From: Deltaproteobacteria bacterium
GTDB taxonomy: Bacteria; Desulfobacterota; DSM-4660; Desulfatiglandales; HGW-15
DNA length: 5,749 bases
NCBI GenBank assembly: GCA_016929815.1
Contig: JAFGIC010000315.1
Location: 1-5,749 of the forward strand
Reading direction: 5' to 3'
Made by a program: the position numbers and the translations under genes
In this document: positions 1 to 5,237 of the stretch, piece by piece
Position numbering within the stretch: position 1 is the stretch's first letter
How the letters are laid out: every line of letters begins with the position of its first letter
Notes under the pieces: generated by a model
The model's input: only the letters and a program-made list of their open reading frames with translations
Databases searched by the model: none
Told to the model about the DNA's origin: nothing

Positions 1-65
1 ACGAGGCGCTCGGGGTTTTAAAGGACGTGCTTATTGAAAGAGGAGAGTGGCCGATAAGGGACTAA
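1..65 (+). CDS. 3' end of an unidentified protein (partial)
   Basis: From base 3 the third frame reads 20 codons without interruption (EALGVLKDVLIERGEWPIRD) to a TAA at 63-65. The other two plus frames stop within 12 codons. The peptide looks like an amphipathic C-terminal helix with a charged end. It is too short to name a family, although C-termini of this kind occur in many cytoplasmic enzymes. It is called a gene end because of its codon-like composition and because an AT-rich, promoter-bearing gap follows it. Its reality rests on sequence outside the window. Confidence 0.4.
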   Translation, partial: EALGVLKDVLIERGEWPIRD

Positions 66-95
66 ACTAAATCATTAATATCAGGTTAGGATTCT

Positions 96-108
96 ATTGA
101 AACTCAAT
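96..108 (+). other. Small hairpin downstream of the partial gene
   Basis: ATTGA and TCAAT pair around an AAC loop, about 30 nt after the stop at 63-65. The stem is only 5 bp and AT-rich, and no clean T-run follows, so it is at best a weak 3'-end structure for the partial upstream gene. No stronger terminator is visible before the promoter of the cold-shock gene. Confidence 0.15.
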
Positions 109-139
109 AAAGATTTCATTTCAGGGTTATTATTTTTGT

Positions 140-167
140 TTGATCTTTAATAAGCCTGTGGTATGCT
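140..167 (+). promoter_or_regulatory. Candidate sigma70 promoter P1 for the cold-shock gene
   Basis: TTGATC (140-145) is followed by a 16-bp spacer and TATGCT (162-167). A TG one base upstream of the -10 (159-160) makes an extended -10 element. A T-rich tract (131-141) lies at and just above the -35. Transcription would start near 174, giving a leader of about 125 nt before the TTG start at 300. Long leaders are typical of cspA-type genes. Confidence 0.5.
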
Positions 168-173
168 ATGCGC

Positions 174-299
174 CATTTAAACGCCTGAGGCAATGACAGT
201 ATAATAAAATTCCGTTATTAAAGCTGCATGTCTTCAGGTGCAGAATTTAAGGTTCCGGCCTGTGCCGGGTGTTGTAAAGTCTTAAAAGGAGGAATTGCT
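174..299 (+). promoter_or_regulatory. 5' leader of the cold-shock gene with hairpin and strong SD
   Basis: The probable untranslated leader contains a GC-rich hairpin (CCGGC 255-259, loop CTGT, GCCGG 264-268, plus a flanking T-G wobble). It lies 16 nt upstream of an excellent Shine-Dalgarno, AAAAGGAGG (284-292). The SD sits 7 nt from TTG 300, and this spacing decides the start codon. Leaders of E. coli cspA-type mRNAs act as temperature-responsive structures. Whether this one does is inferred only from its length and hairpin. Confidence 0.45.
176..205 (+). promoter_or_regulatory. Candidate second promoter P2 for the cold-shock gene
   Basis: A perfect TATAAT lies at 200-205, with TTTAAA (176-181) 18 bp upstream as a 4/6 match to the -35 consensus. 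The start would be near 212 and the leader about 88 nt. It could be a tandem promoter with P1 or simply AT-rich sequence within the leader. Confidence 0.35.
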
Positions 300-500
300 T
301 TGGAGAACGGAACAGTAAAGTGGTTTAACAACAAGAAGGGATTTGGTTTTATTCAACGAGAAAAAGGCTCCGATCTGTTTGTTCATTTCTCATCCATCCA
401 GCATGATGGTTACAAGAGCCTGAATGAAGGAGATCAAGTAAGCTTTGAGGTGGAGGAAAGCGATCGCGGACCAAAGGCAAAGAATGTAAAACGCCTGTAA
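300..500 (+). CDS. csp: Cold-shock domain protein (CspA family)
   Basis: This is a 66-residue single cold-shock domain protein, the usual CspA length. It binds single-stranded nucleic acid as an OB-fold beta barrel and acts as an RNA chaperone or antiterminator in the cytoplasm. The N-terminal ENGTVKWFNNKKGFGFI carries the conserved G-V-K-W-F strand and the RNP1 motif KGFGFI. RNP2 follows as LFVHFSSI, then the typical EGDQVSFEVEESDRGPKAKNV C-terminal half. The chosen start is TTG at 300 (normal CSP N-terminus MENGTVKW), because AAAAGGAGG sits 7 nt upstream. An in-frame ATG at 228 would add 24 residues (including ACAGCC) unlike any CSP and has no SD. The gene appears monocistronic, since the next gene is convergent. 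It is probably regulated through its long leader. Which CSP paralogue it represents cannot be told. Confidence 0.95.
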   Translation: MENGTVKWFNNKKGFGFIQREKGSDLFVHFSSIQHDGYKSLNEGDQVSFEVEESDRGPKAKNVKRL

Positions 501-539
501 TCCTTTTCAGCGGGATCTTAAAGGGAATCTCCTGATTCA

Positions 540-556
540 GAAAAGCTTGTCTTTTC
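540..556 (+). other. Weak AT-rich hairpin after the cold-shock gene
   Basis: GAAAAG (540-545) pairs with CTTTTC (551-556) around a 5-nt loop, 40 nt after the csp stop. The stem is 6 bp with only terminal G-C pairs and is followed by CTTAGTCCTTTATA. It may contribute to 3'-end formation but is not a convincing terminator. Confidence 0.2.
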
Positions 557-602
557 CTTAGTCCTTTATACCCACAGGCCTCAGCGTTATTGTTAAATCC
601 AA

Positions 603-632
603 GCCGCAATCCGGTTATGACTGAATTGCGGC
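603..632. terminator. Possible terminator hairpin between convergent genes
   Basis: GCCGCAAT (603-610) and ATTGCGGC (625-632) form a perfect 8-bp stem with a 14-nt loop. It lies about 100 nt after the cold-shock gene and about 120 nt beyond the end of the convergent EF-hand gene. Neither flank has a proper T-run (TGATTAATCC on plus, TTGGATTTAAC on minus). A transcript-end or mRNA-stabilising stem is likelier than a strong intrinsic terminator. The rest of 501-751 shows no coding signal. Confidence 0.35.
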
Positions 633-708
633 CTGATTAATCCCTGCCTAAAAACAACCATCCATAATGATTTTAATCCCTTTGAGTCCATGACAACCTC
701 TTTTTAAT

Positions 709-730
709 AAAAGGGGCAGCAACCCCTTTG
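709..730 (-). terminator. Rho-independent terminator of the EF-hand gene
   Basis: Read on the minus strand, AAAGGGG and CCCCTTT form a 7-bp stem with a 6-nt loop (TTGCTG), extendable by A-T pairs. It is followed directly by TTTTATTAAAAAG. It starts 22 nt past the EF-hand stop codon. The orientation is chosen because the T-tract lies on this side; the plus-strand side continues as TTTGATTC. Confidence 0.6.
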
Positions 731-751
731 ATTCAGATAAAAAATAATTAA

Positions 752-1225
752 TTACTTTTGGGCAGGCGCTGCACCGCCGGGTGCCGCACCGCCGCCCTGT
801 GCGCCGCCTGGAGCTGCTCCACCGGGTGCTGCTCCACCACCCCCGCCAGGCGGAGATGAAACCTCGCTCTCACTGAGCCAGCCGTTTCCGTCTTTATCGA
901 ATTCCTTGAACATACCCTCGGGCGCTCCCGCAGGAAATTCGTCGGTTGTTATTTTGCCGTCCCCGTTTTTATCCATAATTTCGAGTGTAGGTATGCCTGT
1001 CGGTTTTTCATCCGATGCAATAAAACCGTCACCGTTTTTGTCATACTTAGAGAAGGCCTTGGGGTCTCCGCTCCATTCAGTCTTGGAGACCTTTCCATCC
1101 TTGTCCTTGTCCATCTCGCCGACCGGGTCGGCCTGATCCCCCTGTGCAAAGGCGATTGATGCAAGGAACATCACCGCAACAAAGGCGGCCGCACCGCAAA
1201 ATGATATTATCCTGTTAGCACTCAT
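752..1225 (-). CDS. Secreted four-EF-hand calcium-binding protein with Gly/Ala/Pro tail
   Basis: This is a 157-residue protein. Residues 1-27 form a Sec signal peptide: short polar start with R5, hydrophobic core AAAFVAVMFLASIAF, probable cleavage after AFA27. The mature part has four 12-residue EF-hand loops, at D39-E50, D62-E73, D85-E96 and D110-E121. Each has Asp or Asn at positions 1, 3 and 5, Gly at 6 and Glu at 12, so all four look able to bind Ca2+. Residues 125-157 are a low-complexity Gly/Ala/Pro tail built on GGAAP-like units, with no LPxTG-type or membrane anchor. The protein is probably periplasmic or exported. The start is supported by AAAAGGAGG (1231-1239) 5 nt upstream of the ATG. 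The gene is monocistronic, with its own promoter and terminator, and divergent from the LPS-export operon. I do not recognise a named family; a Ca2+-buffering, sensing or matrix role is possible, with no enzymatic domain seen. Confidence 0.93.
   Translation of the reverse strand: MSANRIISFCGAAAFVAVMFLASIAFAQGDQADPVGEMDKDKDGKVSKTEWSGDPKAFSKYDKNGDGFIASDEKPTGIPTLEIMDKNGDGKITTDEFPAGAPEGMFKEFDKDGNGWLSESEVSSPPGGGGGAAPGGAAPGGAQGGGAAPGGAAPAQK
755..853 (-). repeat. GC-rich 15-bp degenerate repeat encoding GGAAP units
   Basis: The 3' end of the EF-hand gene consists of imperfect 15-bp units coding for GGAAP or GGAQG-like pentapeptides, ending in APAQK. It is much richer in G+C than the AT-rich flanks. 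Such codon-level repeats change length easily by slippage, so tail length probably varies between strains. Confidence 0.6.
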
Positions 1226-1288
1226 GATTTCCTCCTTTTAATTGTTGTTTCAGGTTGCTGCCCGATTACGATGAAAAAAATATGAAGG

Positions 1289-1317
1289 ATTTAAACAGGT
1301 CGCAGTATAATTGTCAA
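1289..1317 (-). promoter_or_regulatory. Sigma70-type promoter for the EF-hand gene
   Basis: On the minus strand a perfect TTGACA (1317-1312) is followed by a 17-bp spacer and TTAAAT (1294-1289). A TG one base before the -10 gives an extended -10 element. Predicted start is near 1282, leaving a leader of about 57 nt that ends in the AAAAGGAGG ribosome binding site. Confidence 0.6.
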
Positions 1318-1353
1318 TCGGGTTATGCGCCAGCCTCTGCAAATATATAACTA

Positions 1354-1382
1354 TTGAAAAATATGCAACAATTTATTATAAG
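1354..1382 (+). promoter_or_regulatory. Sigma70-type promoter for the LPS-export operon
   Basis: TTGAAA (1354-1359, 5/6 match), a 17-bp spacer and TATAAG (1377-1382, 5/6 match). Predicted start is near 1389, about 47 nt before the permease ATG. It points away from the EF-hand promoter, with about 36 bp between the two -35 boxes, so one regulator bound between them could influence both. Confidence 0.6.
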
Positions 1383-1435
1383 TCATATTTAATTCCCCGG
1401 ACGCAAATCAGGAATGCCCGGTCAGGTACAATGCA

Positions 1436-2524
1436 ATGAAAAGAATGGACACACTTACAAAATATTTAACAAAAGAATTCATCAAGCTTCAACTCCTCTG
1501 CCAGGTCATCTTCATCTTTCTTTTCCTGATGATCGACTTTGTCCAGAAACTCGATGATTTCCTGGGAAAAAAGGTCACCGACGTGGGGGTCATCATCTCG
1601 TATTTCCTCTATAAGATACCATATATTATGGTTCAGATGATTCCGGTGGCGACGTTGATATCCGTTATTGTCCTGTTCCGTTTGATGAAAAACAACAGAG
1701 AGATAACAGCACTTAAGGCATGCGGCATCAACATTATCAAGGTCTCACACACAGTCATCATAATCTCTCTTTTCATCAGCCTTTTTACATTCCTTTTATC
1801 GGAGTCTGTAGTCCCTTACACCAGTTCAAAGAGCAACGGAATATGGGACACAGAGATTGAAAAACAGGACCCCACCAAATTTTACGGCAGCGACCAGATA
1901 TGGTACAAGACTTCAGATGCCATATACTGGATAAAGCAATTTGACAGCGTCAGAAATATAATGGAAAATCCCGTGTTTCATTTTTTTGATGACAATTTCA
2001 AGCTTATAAAAAGAATAGAGGCAGAAAGGGCAACCTGGCAGGGCGTCGCATGGGTCCTTGAAAACAGCACCGTCCAGGAAATGCAGGAGGATGGAGGTTA
2101 CAGGACCAGCATATTCAAAATACTTACTCTGGATATCCCTGAAACACCGGACGAATTCCGTAAAAAGATAAAACAGCCTGAAGAGATGAGTTACAGCCAG
2201 CTGAAAACATACTCAGAGACAGTTAAAAGTGAAGGATATAATAATTCCGGTTATCTTGTTGACATGGGCGTAAAGATCGCCTTCCCATTCATAAGTCTTG
2301 TACTGACTATCCTGGGCATCCCTATCGCCCTTGAGCTGAAGACCGGAGGCCTCCCCCTTGCCATAGCCGCAGGCATAGGCCTGAGTTTCCTCTATTATGT
2401 AATATTAAGCATTTCAAGCTCCCTGGGTCACTCGGGGGTCTTTCCACCCTTTCTTGCCGCATGGACTGCCAATCTTTTGTTTATCTTTGCCGGCAGTTAT
2501 CTTATGATGACGGTGGAACAATAA
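1436..2524 (+). CDS. lptG: LPS export ABC transporter permease, LptF/LptG (YjgP/YjgQ) family
   Basis: This 362-residue inner-membrane permease has the family architecture. TM1 is at about 17-37, TM2 about 61-81 and TM3 about 102-123. A periplasmic beta-jellyroll-like domain follows at about 125-265, then TM4 about 278-300, TM5 about 307-328 and TM6 about 336-358. The segment NNREITALKACGIN (86-99) is the conserved cytoplasmic coupling element that contacts the LptB ATPase. A-E-R-A-T-W and W-V-L-E-N in the periplasmic domain are typical of the family. With LptB2 and LptC the family extracts LPS from the inner membrane and passes it to the periplasmic bridge. LptG is preferred over LptF from the C-terminal SGVFPPFLAAWTANLLF region, but the two paralogues cannot be separated with certainty. 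The start is ATG 1436 with a weak SD (AGG 1424-1426); Met4 (1445) is an alternative. It heads a two-gene operon with the exporter 21 bp downstream. No partner permease is in the window. Confidence 0.9.
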   Translation: MKRMDTLTKYLTKEFIKLQLLCQVIFIFLFLMIDFVQKLDDFLGKKVTDVGVIISYFLYKIPYIMVQMIPVATLISVIVLFRLMKNNREITALKACGINIIKVSHTVIIISLFISLFTFLLSESVVPYTSSKSNGIWDTEIEKQDPTKFYGSDQIWYKTSDAIYWIKQFDSVRNIMENPVFHFFDDNFKLIKRIEAERATWQGVAWVLENSTVQEMQEDGGYRTSIFKILTLDIPETPDEFRKKIKQPEEMSYSQLKTYSETVKSEGYNNSGYLVDMGVKIAFPFISLVLTILGIPIALELKTGGLPLAIAAGIGLSFLYYVILSISSSLGHSGVFPPFLAAWTANLLFIFAGSYLMMTVEQ

Positions 2525-2530
2525 AAGGAG
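2523..2530 (+). promoter_or_regulatory. Shine-Dalgarno of the exporter gene, overlapping the permease stop
   Basis: AAAAGGAG overlaps the permease stop codon (TAA 2522-2524). It lies 15 nt from ATG 2546, longer than the usual 5-9. A stop at 2531-2533 closes the frame upstream, and no ATG, GTG or TTG lies in frame between it and 2546, so the ATG stands. Translational coupling to the permease is likely. Confidence 0.55.
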
Positions 2531-2545
2531 TAAATCAATCACGAT

Positions 2546-4522
2546 ATGCTGAATCAAGTCCTTGGCAGTGATATTGCCCTATATGTAAGAAAACACCGGC
2601 TGCTGATAGTGGCGTCGATAATTATGACCATTATATCCACGCTCTTTAACATCATACCTGTAACGCTTATCGAGCCCTTTGTGGACAAGGCCACCCTGAT
2701 GAGCGGAATAGTGGAATCGGCTGAAGACAAGGCCTCAAAAAAGGCGCTGAAAACCCTGGTAAATGAAAAGGAATCCCTGACGGACGCCTTGCAGAGTTCT
2801 GACGTGGATGAAACCACAAAAAAGGCCCTTGGGACATTTCTTGAAAGTAAAAGCACAAAGGATACCGATACCAACTCAATAAAGATCCCCTGGCTGGAAT
2901 TCAGACCAAATAAAATTTTCCCGCATAAAACAAAACGTGTAGTGATGGACAATCTCTCAACCTCCAGTTTCCTCATTATCCTGGGCATTGTCGCGTTTGT
3001 CTCCATGCTTTTTAAATCAATGTCGTCATATATAGGCAATCTGGCTGCCGCTGCCTTTTCCCAGCGTGCGATAAGGTCCCTCAGGATAGACCTCTTCAAT
3101 AAATTTTTGTCCCTGCATCAGGGCTTCTACGACAAACACAAGGCCGGGGCGCTTATCTCAAGATCCACTGCGGATCTGGCCGTTATGCAGACCCGTATCG
3201 CAACGATCACTACAGGCCTTATACAGCACCCTCTTACCGCGTTTGTTTTTCTGGTCTATCTGATGATATTTAATTATAAGCTGACATTATTCGTCTTTAT
3301 ATCGGTTCCGCTTATTATAGGGTGCATCCGTTTATTCGGCAGAAAGGCAAAAAAGCATTCCATCAGGGTACAGGATGCCATAGCCGAATTGACATCCAAC
3401 TATCAGGAGGTCCTGCTGTGCCTCAAGGTTGTCCAGGGGTTCTGCATAGGCAAGAGCCAGTCGGAAAAGTTTCAGACACTGGCCGATAAACTCTATAAGA
3501 AAAGCATGCACTGGAGCAGATGGAATCTGGGCCTTGGCCCTATGATGGATGCGACCGTATTCCTGGTCCTGCCTGCCATACTCTTGCTCGGAATGGGCTA
3601 TTTCCGCCATACCCTGGGCGAACTGATAACGATGTTTTACGCCTTCTCAAGGGTTTACGCCCCTGTGAGGAACCTGGCCCATATCAACAATGACCTGCGC
3701 ACACTCCAGGGGGCCACACAGAGGGTGTTTGATATATTAAAGACGGAGCCCGATATCAGGGAAAAACCCAACGCGATCGTCCTGCCGAAGCACAGGGAAT
3801 CGGTGGAATTCAGGGAGGTAAATTTCTCCTATAATCCCGCAACTCCGATACTGAGGGATGTCTCCTTCAGGATAAATGCCGGGGAGATCGTCGCGTTTGT
3901 AGGCTCTACCGGCGCAGGAAAAAGCACCATGCTTGATCTTATACCGAGGTTTTATGACGTGACCGGGGGTTCAATTCTGATAGACGGAACCGATATAAGG
4001 GATGTAACACTCGACTCTTTAAGAAGCCAGATCAGTATTGTCAGCCAGGAGGTCCTCCTGTTCCATGACACCATAGCGAACAATATATCTTTTAATTCTC
4101 CTGCCATAAGCATGGAATCAATAGAATCCGCGGCAAAAAAGGCCTATGCCCATGATTTTATCATGGCCCAGCCTGAAAAGTATAATACGATAGTGGGCGA
4201 TAGAGGCACACTTTTATCCGGGGGACAGAAACAACGGATTGCCATAGCAAGGGCCATCCTGGCCGATTCTTCCATACTCCTTCTTGATGAAGTGGCATCC
4301 GCCCTTGATGCCCAGAGCGAGCGTGTCATCCAGGACGCCATTGACGGGTTGAGGGGAAAGCACACCATCTTTGTTGTAGCCCACAGGCTCAGCACGGTAA
4401 GGACGGCCGACAGGATATTTGTTCTTGAGGATGGAAGGATCGTGGAATCAGGCACCTTTAGCGCCCTGATGGAAATGAACGGGAGATTCCGCCAGCTTTA
4501 CAGCATGCAGTTTCAGGTGTAA
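2546..4522 (+). CDS. msbA: MsbA-like lipid A/LPS ABC exporter with extended TM1-TM2 loop
   Basis: This 658-residue half-transporter fuses an N-terminal six-helix exporter domain to a C-terminal ATPase. Helices include TM1 at about 19-42 and TM2 about 140-163. The ATPase carries Walker A GSTGAGKST (453-461), Q-loop Q501, signature LSGGQKQR (557-564) and Walker B ILLLDE (577-582) with catalytic E582. D-loop SALD (585-588) and switch H613 (VAHRLS) follow. All catalytic residues are present. After the glutamate it reads VASALD where ATSALD is usual, a mild change. MsbA homodimers flip lipid A-core to the periplasmic leaflet, and the adjacent Lpt permease supports that role. MsbA proteins are usually near 580 residues; the surplus lies between TM1 and TM2 (about 48-130), a polar Lys/Glu/Ser/Thr-rich stretch predicted to be periplasmic. 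Another lipid- or drug-exporting member of the same subfamily is possible. The stop lies one base from the convergent DUF167 gene. Confidence 0.88.
   Translation: MLNQVLGSDIALYVRKHRLLIVASIIMTIISTLFNIIPVTLIEPFVDKATLMSGIVESAEDKASKKALKTLVNEKESLTDALQSSDVDETTKKALGTFLESKSTKDTDTNSIKIPWLEFRPNKIFPHKTKRVVMDNLSTSSFLIILGIVAFVSMLFKSMSSYIGNLAAAAFSQRAIRSLRIDLFNKFLSLHQGFYDKHKAGALISRSTADLAVMQTRIATITTGLIQHPLTAFVFLVYLMIFNYKLTLFVFISVPLIIGCIRLFGRKAKKHSIRVQDAIAELTSNYQEVLLCLKVVQGFCIGKSQSEKFQTLADKLYKKSMHWSRWNLGLGPMMDATVFLVLPAILLLGMGYFRHTLGELITMFYAFSRVYAPVRNLAHINNDLRTLQGATQRVFDILKTEPDIREKPNAIVLPKHRESVEFREVNFSYNPATPILRDVSFRINAGEIVAFVGSTGAGKSTMLDLIPRFYDVTGGSILIDGTDIRDVTLDSLRSQISIVSQEVLLFHDTIANNISFNSPAISMESIESAAKKAYAHDFIMAQPEKYNTIVGDRGTLLSGGQKQRIAIARAILADSSILLLDEVASALDAQSERVIQDAIDGLRGKHTIFVVAHRLSTVRTADRIFVLEDGRIVESGTFSALMEMNGRFRQLYSMQFQV
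2714..2851 (+). repeat. Degenerate 27-residue duplication inside the exporter insertion
   Basis: Residues 57-75 and 84-102 of the exporter align with a 27-residue offset. Shared residues are S, D, KKAL, T and a final K (KKALKT and KKALGT at the core), about 8 identities in 19 positions. Both copies look helical and charged. At DNA level the match is clear only around the AAAAAAGGC core, so if this is a true duplication it is old. Convergent low-complexity Lys/Ala/Leu composition is the alternative. Confidence 0.35.
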
Positions 4523-4523
4523 T

Positions 4524-4790
4524 TCAATCGGCCTGCATGAGCCTTGTGACGGTTTCTTCGTCAATCCCCTGAACGCGCAGGACCTTCATCCTTGATGTCT
4601 TGCCCGAGATTATCTCAATATTCTTCTTCGGCGCCTTCAGCTTCTTGGAGATAAGGGAGACGAGTTCCTTGTTCGCCTCGCCGTCAACAGGCGGGGAATT
4701 CACCTTGACCCTGTAAAACTCCCCCTCCATGCCCATGATCCGGCTTTTTGAAGACCTGGGAAGGAGTTTTATCTTGATATGAGCGGTCAT
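4524..4790 (-). CDS. yggU: DUF167 (YggU family) protein
   Basis: This 88-residue small cytoplasmic protein has the two DUF167 signatures: PPVDGEANKEL (33-43) and SGKTSRMKVLRV (62-73). They follow an N-terminal strand with the P-R-S-S-K-S-R segment (11-17). Length matches the family (about 75-100). Structures of family members are known, but the molecular role is not established. The gene commonly lies beside yggT, as here (yggT ends 120 bp upstream on the same strand), which strengthens the call. The start at 4790 has no good SD: the nearest GGAG is about 14 nt away, within a small palindrome, so initiation may be weak. The stop is separated from the convergent exporter stop by one base. Confidence 0.92.
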   Translation of the reverse strand: MTAHIKIKLLPRSSKSRIMGMEGEFYRVKVNSPPVDGEANKELVSLISKKLKAPKKNIEIISGKTSRMKVLRVQGIDEETVTRLMQAD

Positions 4791-4803
4791 GGGATTTATC
4801 TAC

Positions 4804-4815
4804 ACTCCATGGAGT
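4804..4815. repeat. 12-bp perfect palindrome upstream of the DUF167 start
   Basis: ACTCCATGGAGT is a perfect dyad 13 bp upstream of the DUF167 start codon, and it contains the only GGAG near that start. It might be a protein-binding site or may hide the weak ribosome binding site in a stem. A 12-bp palindrome can also occur by chance. Confidence 0.3.
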
Positions 4816-4882
4816 CAATAACACATATTCTTTTGATAAACCGGCGTAAGTTACAAAGCTCAGGGCGCAAGGTAAAAATCTC

Positions 4883-4902
4883 AAATTTCAAATTTGAAAT
4901 TT
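4883..4902. repeat. 20-bp perfect A/T-rich palindrome between yggT and yggU
   Basis: AAATTTCAAATTTGAAATTT is perfectly self-complementary. It is flanked by further partial copies of its own unit (TC before, CAAATC after), so the block 4881-4908 repeats CAAATTT/AAATTTG several times. It starts 8 bp beyond the yggT stop. On the minus strand it is followed by GAGATTTTTACC, so it could act as a weak intrinsic terminator. It may otherwise be one copy of a dispersed A/T-rich intergenic repeat. The remainder of the gap 4791-4910 shows no gene. Confidence 0.6.
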
Positions 4903-4910
4903 CAAATCAC

Positions 4911-5210
4911 CTACCCCATCCTCGCAGCCATCTGCATCAGGGTCTGCACCACAAATATCTGCAGAAAATAGATCGCAAGGATGGCTATGACAGGTGAAAA
5001 GTCTATACCGCCCAGATAGATGGGGAGCTTGCGCCTGATAAAATAAAGCACCGGCTCGGTGACCGATACCAGGAACCTGACGATCGGATTATAAGGATCG
5101 GGATTCACCCACGAGATAAGGGCGCGGGCGATGATGATCCACATGTAAAGGGTCAAGGCAACACTCAGCACCTTGGCAATGGCGTATAAAAAATTTGCTG
5201 CTACGAACAT
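4911..5210 (-). CDS. yggT: YggT family integral membrane protein
   Basis: This 99-residue inner-membrane protein has two hydrophobic helices, at about 7-32 and 70-92. Between them is the family signature: R29-A-L-I-S-W34-V-N-P-D-P-Y-N-P, then T-E-P-V-L (51-55), R-R-K-L-P (59-63) and G-G-I-D-F-S-P (67-73). One YGGT repeat is present; E. coli YggT has two, but many bacterial homologues are single like this one. Family members have been linked to membrane and cell-division or osmotic functions, without a settled biochemical role. The ATG is preceded by AGAGGAA about 5 nt upstream. The gene starts about 28 bp after the 3' end of rnpB and is followed on the same strand by yggU, so a transcript running rnpB-yggT-yggU is plausible. 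No separate promoter is evident in the short gap. Confidence 0.93.
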   Translation of the reverse strand: MFVAANFLYAIAKVLSVALTLYMWIIIARALISWVNPDPYNPIVRFLVSVTEPVLYFIRRKLPIYLGGIDFSPVIAILAIYFLQIFVVQTLMQMAARMG

Positions 5211-5237
5211 TTATTCCTCTCAAATATAAAGATAAAG

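Noticed and set aside
228..299. N-terminal extension of the cold-shock protein with a Cys-rich ACAGCC segment
   Set aside because: The family starts at the residue encoded at 300, the strong SD is correctly placed for TTG 300, and ATG 228 has no SD.
906..1164. Overlapping frames within the EF-hand gene
   Set aside because: They are shadows of a gene with a signal peptide, four intact EF hands and a strong SD on the minus strand.
2554..3610. Minus-strand open frames inside the exporter gene
   Set aside because: They have no SD or recognisable domains, and the plus-strand frame contains a complete ABC exporter.
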